DNA of 64,000 nt. It comes from Catonia carolina (lineage: Eukaryota; Arthropoda; Insecta; Hemiptera; Achilidae). Position numbers and translations under genes: made by a program. The stretch spans positions 1,551,501 to 1,615,500 of the forward strand of contig JAQMRL010000016.1 of the NCBI GenBank assembly GCA_035578175.1, given 5' to 3'. Under the pieces are notes generated by a model. The model was not told the DNA's origin. It did not search any database and was given only the letters and a program-made list of their open reading frames with translations. Shown piece by piece: positions 62,308 to 64,000 of this stretch (position 1 is the stretch's first letter; every line of letters starts with the position of its first letter).

Positions 62308-62792
62308 TTAAGATTGCGGCTTAAATATGCATTTTAGAGCAAAATTGTATGTAATACAAATTGTAGCGAATTTAAAAAACTGCAACTTTTATTTTAATGC
62401 TTAGTTTAGCAGTAATTAGCGTTTTTCTGTTTTTTCTCACAAAAATATGTGAAAAAATCGATTTTGTTAAGATTACAGCCATAGCATGCATTTTGCGACA
62501 AAAGTGTATATTATAATCTAATTTATAAGAAAATTAAAAGCTCTACAACTTTTATTAAGAGCATTTATCTCAACAGAGCCTAGTTTGGCATGAAAGAGTG
62601 CTTTTCCGTTTTTTTTAACCGAACTAAGGTTGATTTTCATTTTGTGTCTCTCACTCATGATTAAAATTAGGTTTTGTTTATTGAGGTTAGTTTTTTGTTT
62701 ATTTCTAATGTTTTATTACTAATGTTAGGTTTATTGTTAATTTTTTGCATTTGCAAGAGACAGTTGTGTGAGTGTTTTACACCAGATTTTTT
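62308..62792 (+). repeat. R1 right half (after R4 copy 2)
   Basis: 'aagattgcggcttaaatatg' to 'catttgcaagagacagttgtg' and CAGATTTTTT. Confidence 0.85.
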
Positions 62793-63163
62793 CATTGTTA
62801 TTTATAAAAAAAGTTAAAAAACAATAATTTTTGGGGAATTTCAATGAAAGTGGGTTAATATTTGATGAGTGATGATATTGTTCAATTGGTGTTTACTCTC
62901 TTTGTCTCTGTCAGATGTCATCTCTAACTGATGTAACATTGTGTGCTGAATCATGTGATGTCTTCAAATAATTCATATCTCAAATTGTTAACATCCTGGA
63001 GCAGATTTTTTTCAGGTCATGTCAAATGTAAAAATTCACAAACGGACAAAGAATTGGAAAATTTTATTGTTATTTAACATACAACAAGATAATATGTTAC
63101 AATTTTGTTTTCTATTTTAACAAATTGCTTTTGTATTTGAATTAATACTAAGAAAACTAATCT
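62793..63163 (+). other. Spacer between R1 halves, copy 2
   Basis: Matches 43081-43467, with CTCTTTGTCTCTGTCAG then ATG and 18 codons (MSSLTDVTLCAESCDVFK) and a stop. One amino acid differs from copy 1. Confidence 0.4.
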
Positions 63164-63660
63164 AAAAAAATCTGGTGTGAAACACTCACACAACTTTCTC
63201 TTGTCAATGCAAATAATTAACAATATAACCTAACATTAGTAATAAAACATTAGAAATAAACAAAAAACTAACCCCAATAAACGTATCCTAATTTTTATCA
63301 TGAGTGACAGACAGAAAATGAAAATCAACTTCAGTTTGGCTTAAAAATACAAATAATCACTCTTTCATACTAAACTAGTCTCTGTATAGAAAAATTCTCT
63401 CAATAAAAGTTATAGAGCTTTTAATTTTCTATAAATTTGATTATATACACTTTAGTTGTAAAATGCATACCAAGGCTAAATCTTAAAAAAGTCGATTTTG
63501 CACACGTTTTCTTGAAAGAAAAACAGAAAATTCTTAATTACCACGAAAGTAAGCATTATACAAAAAAATGTTTGAAATAAACGTTGTGTAAGATTTTAAA
63601 TTTTCTAAAAAATTTATTTAATGCAGTTTTGTGTTAAAATGCATATTAACCGCATATTAA
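63164..63660 (-). repeat. R1 fragment, reversed
   Basis: 'aaaaaaatctggtgtgaaac' to about 'gcatattaaccgcatattaa', where a short 'gcatattaa' triplication occurs. Longer than its paralog at 43468. Confidence 0.85.
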
Positions 63661-64000
63661 CTGCATATTAATAGGGCAGTACTACGAGGGAAAATACATA
63701 TGTTGTGAAATGTTTAATTTTGCCTTACAGGGACTTGAATAATTTATTTCTAGAGCCAGAACAGTAAGATATTTCTTTATTGTGATGTTAAGCCCTGGTA
63801 AGTATACTTACCGAGGAACGTTTATTGAATAATTTAGTAATGAATTAAATCCATTATCTTCTTTTATCCATTTCGGATTTGTTGTTCTTTCCTAGTAAAA
63901 GTTGATTACTTGGTAGCAAGTCTGGTGTTTTCTGCTCTAAGTATGTACCCTAAGAATGAAATTCTATTTTTCTTGTAGAACTTATAGTATTACATAACAA
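63661..64000. other. End of window, no feature recognised
   Basis: AT-rich sequence without a supported gene or repeat. Confidence 0.4.

Noticed and set aside
1..64000. CRISPR arrays, operons, bacterial promoters or terminators
   Set aside because: The repeats are transposons and satellites without CRISPR spacing, and coding regions are intron-split, so the DNA is eukaryotic.

Overview
This is AT-rich nuclear DNA from an animal, most likely an insect. The basis is the mix of elements: mariner, hAT, PIF/Harbinger and pogo/Tigger DNA transposons, several non-LTR retrotransposon types with trinucleotide-rich 3' tails, tRNA-derived SINEs, a solo LTR and a C2H2 zinc-finger exon with HTGEKPF linkers. 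Genes are split by introns, and no bacterial-style operon is visible. The species cannot be named from the sequence. Nearly all of the window is repeats of different ages, many nested in one another.

Layout. 0-2 kb: two copies of an abundant ~1 kb hairpin-rich repeat (called R1 here) running into a four-copy, 214-bp tandem array built from R1 ends. 3.9-6.8 kb: three fold-back elements whose arms carry hammerhead-ribozyme-like cores; one sits in a Tc1-type MITE (R3) that also holds a tiny SINE insertion. 7.2-14.6 kb: LINE fragments, a PIF/Harbinger relic, an inverted repeat split by a LINE, a SINE-like repeat (R2), a Helitron-like end and a tRNA SINE. 15-20.5 kb: R1, a disrupted mariner relic and a Tigger-like relic. 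21-34 kb: R2 and R1 copies (one R2 inside an R1), a hAT relic with 8-bp target duplication inside a pogo-like relic, more LINE and SINE insertions. 34.8-37.8 kb: a region bounded by ~110-bp inverted repeats. 37.8-43.7 and 55.2-63.7 kb: two copies of a composite block (LTR-like/SINE, CR1-like LINE, 1.3-kb unit R4, paired R1 halves). A third R4 copy at 44-46 kb is split by a solo LTR. 47.1-48.4 kb: a nearly complete mariner with two frameshifts. 50.2-51.2 kb: a zinc-finger gene exon.

Likely host coding sequence is sparse. The clearest is the 312-residue zinc-finger exon at 50.22-51.16 kb. On the minus strand, exon-like segments with good splice sites lie at 31.39, 19.3, 12.97 and 9.53 kb. Three of them (31.39, 12.97, 9.53) join in phase into a ~113-residue protein with one in-frame TGA, which suggests a small gene whose introns are filled with transposons. 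Other exon-like stretches (2.1, 6.1, 6.8, 33.1 kb) are weaker.

The most notable signals are the paired hammerhead-like motifs in the fold-backs, the R1 family (about twenty partial or complete copies, no coding capacity, short terminal inverted repeats, several internal hairpins, its own microsatellite) and the satellite grown from R1 ends.
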